Shown: piece after piece, positions 60,611-62,523 of the stretch
Layout of the letters: each line of letters starts with the position of its first letter
Numbering within the stretch: the first letter of the stretch is position 1
From: CBDCLY01 sp965218715
GTDB lineage: Bacteria; Bacteroidota; Bacteroidia; Flavobacteriales_E; Vicingaceae
Direction: 5' to 3'
NCBI GenBank assembly: GCA_965218715.1
Contig: CBDCLY010000019.1
Span: 1-62,523 of the forward strand
Length of the DNA stretch: 62,523 bases
Translations under genes and position numbers: made by a program
The notes under the pieces: generated by a model
The model's input: the letters and a program-made list of their open reading frames with translations, nothing else
The model's database searches: none
Told to the model about the DNA's origin: nothing

Positions 60611-61740
60611 TAAAGCCGAGCAGTAATTTTAGGAATAATTTGATCTTTCCAATTGGTGAAATTGTCCTGAAGGATTTGTTTTCTTGCTTCCTTCATTAAC
60701 CATAAATAAAAGGCAAGATTGTGCAAGGTAGCAATTTGAGCTCCCAATATTTCTTTAGACACCAATAAATGCCTGAGGTAAGCCTTTGTGTAAGTGTGAT
60801 CTACGTAACTTTCACCATCTGGATCTAATTTATCATGATCGTTTTTCCACTTTTCATTCCTTAAATTCATGATGCCATTTTTTGTGAAAAGCATGCCGTT
60901 TCTTGCATTTCTTGTTGGCATAACACAATCGAACATGTCTACCCCTAAAGCGATGTTTTCTAAAAGATTTGCTGGGGTTCCAACCCCCATTAAATAGCGC
61001 GGTTTATCTTCTGGCAAAATGGAGCAAACAATATCGCTCATGGCATACATTTCTTCAGCTGGCTCGCCTACAGATAATCCCCCAATTGCATTGCCTTCAC
61101 GTTCATAGGAGGCAATTTTCTCAGCAGATTGCCTTCTAAGGTCTTTGTAAGTGCTCCCTTGAACAATTGGGAATAAGGTTTGAGAATAGCCATAAAGTGG
61201 TTCAGTAGCATCAAAATGATCACAACATCGCTTTAACCAACGATGGGTCATTTCCATTGATTTTCTAGCATATTCGTAATCACAAGGATAGGGAGTGCAT
61301 TCATCAAAAGCCATTATGATATCTGCTCCAATAACCCTTTGAGTATCCATTACATTTTCAGGAGTAAAAAAGTGTTTCGACCCATCAATGTGGGACACAA
61401 ACTGCACTCCTTCTTCGTTAATTTTTCTTCTGTGCGCCAAGTAGTATACTTGATATCCGCCACTATCGGTAAGAAGAGGTTTGTTCCAAGAATTGAATTT
61501 GTGCAACCCTCCAGCAGATTTTATTATTTCTAAGCCCGGTCTAAGGTATAGATGATAGGTGTTTCCAAGAATGATCTCGGCTTTAATGTCTTCTTCTAAT
61601 TCTCTTTGATGAACAGCCTTTACAGTGGCGGCAGTGCCAACCGGCATAAAAATGGGAGTTTCTATTTCTCCATGATCAGTGCTAATGGTTCCTGCTCTGG
61701 CCTTGCTTTTAGCATCTACCTTTTCTAACTTAAATTTCAT
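60610..61740 (-). CDS. tgt: Queuine tRNA-ribosyltransferase (TGT)
   Basis: Exchanges guanine 34 for preQ1 in tRNAs with GUN anticodons. The 376-residue barrel enzyme has LLTDSGGYQVY (about 89-99) and the nucleophile D271 in DMFDCVMPTRNARNG (about 268-282). The zinc site is unusual: at residues 308-316, where CxCxxC is expected, the sequence is DGESYVDHT, with no cysteine, although the later HN (H340) is kept. A TATCTTTG box lies at 61765-61758, 17 bases before the ATG. Confidence 0.94.
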   Translation of the reverse strand: MKFKLEKVDAKSKARAGTISTDHGEIETPIFMPVGTAATVKAVHQRELEEDIKAEIILGNTYHLYLRPGLEIIKSAGGLHKFNSWNKPLLTDSGGYQVYYLAHRRKINEEGVQFVSHIDGSKHFFTPENVMDTQRVIGADIIMAFDECTPYPCDYEYARKSMEMTHRWLKRCCDHFDATEPLYGYSQTLFPIVQGSTYKDLRRQSAEKIASYEREGNAIGGLSVGEPAEEMYAMSDIVCSILPEDKPRYLMGVGTPANLLENIALGVDMFDCVMPTRNARNGMLFTKNGIMNLRNEKWKNDHDKLDPDGESYVDHTYTKAYLRHLLVSKEILGAQIATLHNLAFYLWLMKEARKQILQDNFTNWKDQIIPKITARL

Positions 61741-61816
61741 CTATTTATCAAAGCCGCCAAAGATACATAAAGCACCCAAATTAAGCTATCTTTACAGGCA
61801 CATCTAAGCTGTTTAA

Positions 61817-62523
61817 ATGGATTGGGAGGCCCTGCATTATCTTTTTTTTTCTTTGTTTTTGATCTGCTTTTTCGCTCAAATTTATTTACTAATAAGGTAT
61901 ATAAATGCACTTAAAAATCATTCTGAGGTAAATATTAATAGTGTTCCAAGTGCAAGCATTATCATTGCTTTTAAAAATGAAGCTGACAATTTAAACGCAA
62001 ACTTGCCAAAAATTCTCAATCAGAATCATCCAAAATTTGAGATCATTTTAGTCAATGATCATTCAAGTGATTTCGACGAAATTGACAAGAGTTTAATCAT
62101 TAACTCAAGAATTAAATGGTTGGACTTAGGAGAATTTGAACATGGAAAAAAACAAGCCATTAAGTCAGGAATAAGAGCGGCAAAATATGAACATTTAGTT
62201 TTTACCGACGCAGATTGTTATCCAGTTTCGACTAATTGGCTCAACTTAATGTTGTCAAGTTTTGATGAGGGGATCGAATTGGTTATTGGACATGGTGCTT
62301 ATGAAAAGGAAAATAGTTTCCTCAATAAAATAATTAGGACTGAAACATTCTTTACTAGTATTTATACGCTTTCATTCGCCAAGAATCTAAGACCATACAT
62401 GGGAGTGGGAAGAAATTTAGCTTATACAAAATCATTTTTCTATAGAAGTGATGAATTTGAAAGTCACTTGAATATAAGGTCGGGTGATGACGACCTCTTA
62501 ATTAATCAATTTGCAGAAGGGTC
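61817..62523 (+). CDS. Family 2 glycosyltransferase, C-terminus cut by window end
   Basis: The frame starts at ATG 61817 and runs 235 codons to the window edge. One membrane helix (about 8-28), then the GT2 nucleotide-sugar fold: SIIIAFKNEADNL (about 48-60), FEIILVNDHSSD (about 74-85), the DxD motif TDADCYP (about 130-136), GVGRNLAYTK (about 196-205) and GDDDLLINQ (about 222-230). This pattern is typical of membrane-anchored GT2 enzymes building polysaccharides or glycolipids; the acceptor is unknown. It is divergent from tgt with 76 bases between starts. Confidence 0.88.
   Translation, partial: MDWEALHYLFFSLFLICFFAQIYLLIRYINALKNHSEVNINSVPSASIIIAFKNEADNLNANLPKILNQNHPKFEIILVNDHSSDFDEIDKSLIINSRIKWLDLGEFEHGKKQAIKSGIRAAKYEHLVFTDADCYPVSTNWLNLMLSSFDEGIELVIGHGAYEKENSFLNKIIRTETFFTSIYTLSFAKNLRPYMGVGRNLAYTKSFFYRSDEFESHLNIRSGDDDLLINQFAEG

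Overview
The window is AT-rich DNA from a member of the Bacteroidota, most likely a Flavobacteriales-type bacterium. Four lines of evidence support this: Bacteroidota-style promoters (TAnnTTTG -7 boxes) with almost no Shine-Dalgarno sequences; several secreted proteins ending in type IX secretion (T9SS) C-terminal domains; TonB-dependent receptor, DUF5686, porin and DUF1573 families; and a 16S gene whose sequence looks Cryomorphaceae-like (tentative, from memory only).

Positions 1-6646 hold an integrated mobile element abutting the 3' end of mnmE. Read leftward from its boundary it has a tyrosine integrase, an unknown protein, an excisionase-like HTH protein, a gpII/X-type rolling-circle replication initiator, terminase small subunit, an unknown 116-residue protein, terminase large subunit and a superfamily 1 helicase cut by the window start. 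No capsid, portal or tail gene is visible. Replication initiator plus terminase without structural genes is the layout of a phage satellite, and this is the most novel part of the window.

Positions 6647-45822 are ordinary chromosome. They contain tRNA modification (mnmE), AcpH-like phosphodiesterase and rarA, sucD, a five-gene leftward operon (aminotransferase, SIMPL protein, hemN, protoporphyrinogen oxidase, YdcF), DUF1573 protein, valS, ppx/gppA, DUF5686 protein, a ddl/O-methyltransferase/meaB operon, a PASTA/T9SS/rluD operon, an NlpE-META lipoprotein, an M49 peptidase, T9SS-secreted proteins, a TonB-dependent receptor, two Nudix hydrolases, an M16 peptidase, an MltF-like lytic transglycosylase, a WG-repeat protein and an SDR oxidoreductase.

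Positions 45823-51435 hold a complete rRNA operon: three tandem promoters, 16S, tRNA-Ile(GAT), tRNA-Ala(TGC), 23S, 5S and a terminator, with boxA-like elements and long processing stems still visible. Positions 51436-62523 return to housekeeping genes: a broken putative porin, a periplasmic protein of the so-called asparagine synthetase B family, dnaB, a lipoprotein, accA, ispE, an LptF/G permease, tgt and a truncated GT2 glycosyltransferase.

Four genes (DUF1573 protein, valS, the WG-repeat protein and the porin) are broken by small indels. Nearly all are extra bases, many in homopolymers, and they lie in genes that otherwise read through well. Consensus sequence error is the likeliest cause, so those genes are annotated at full length with the shifts noted. 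Many genes carry a TAnnTTTG box only 4-9 bases before the start codon, which implies leaderless or nearly leaderless mRNAs.
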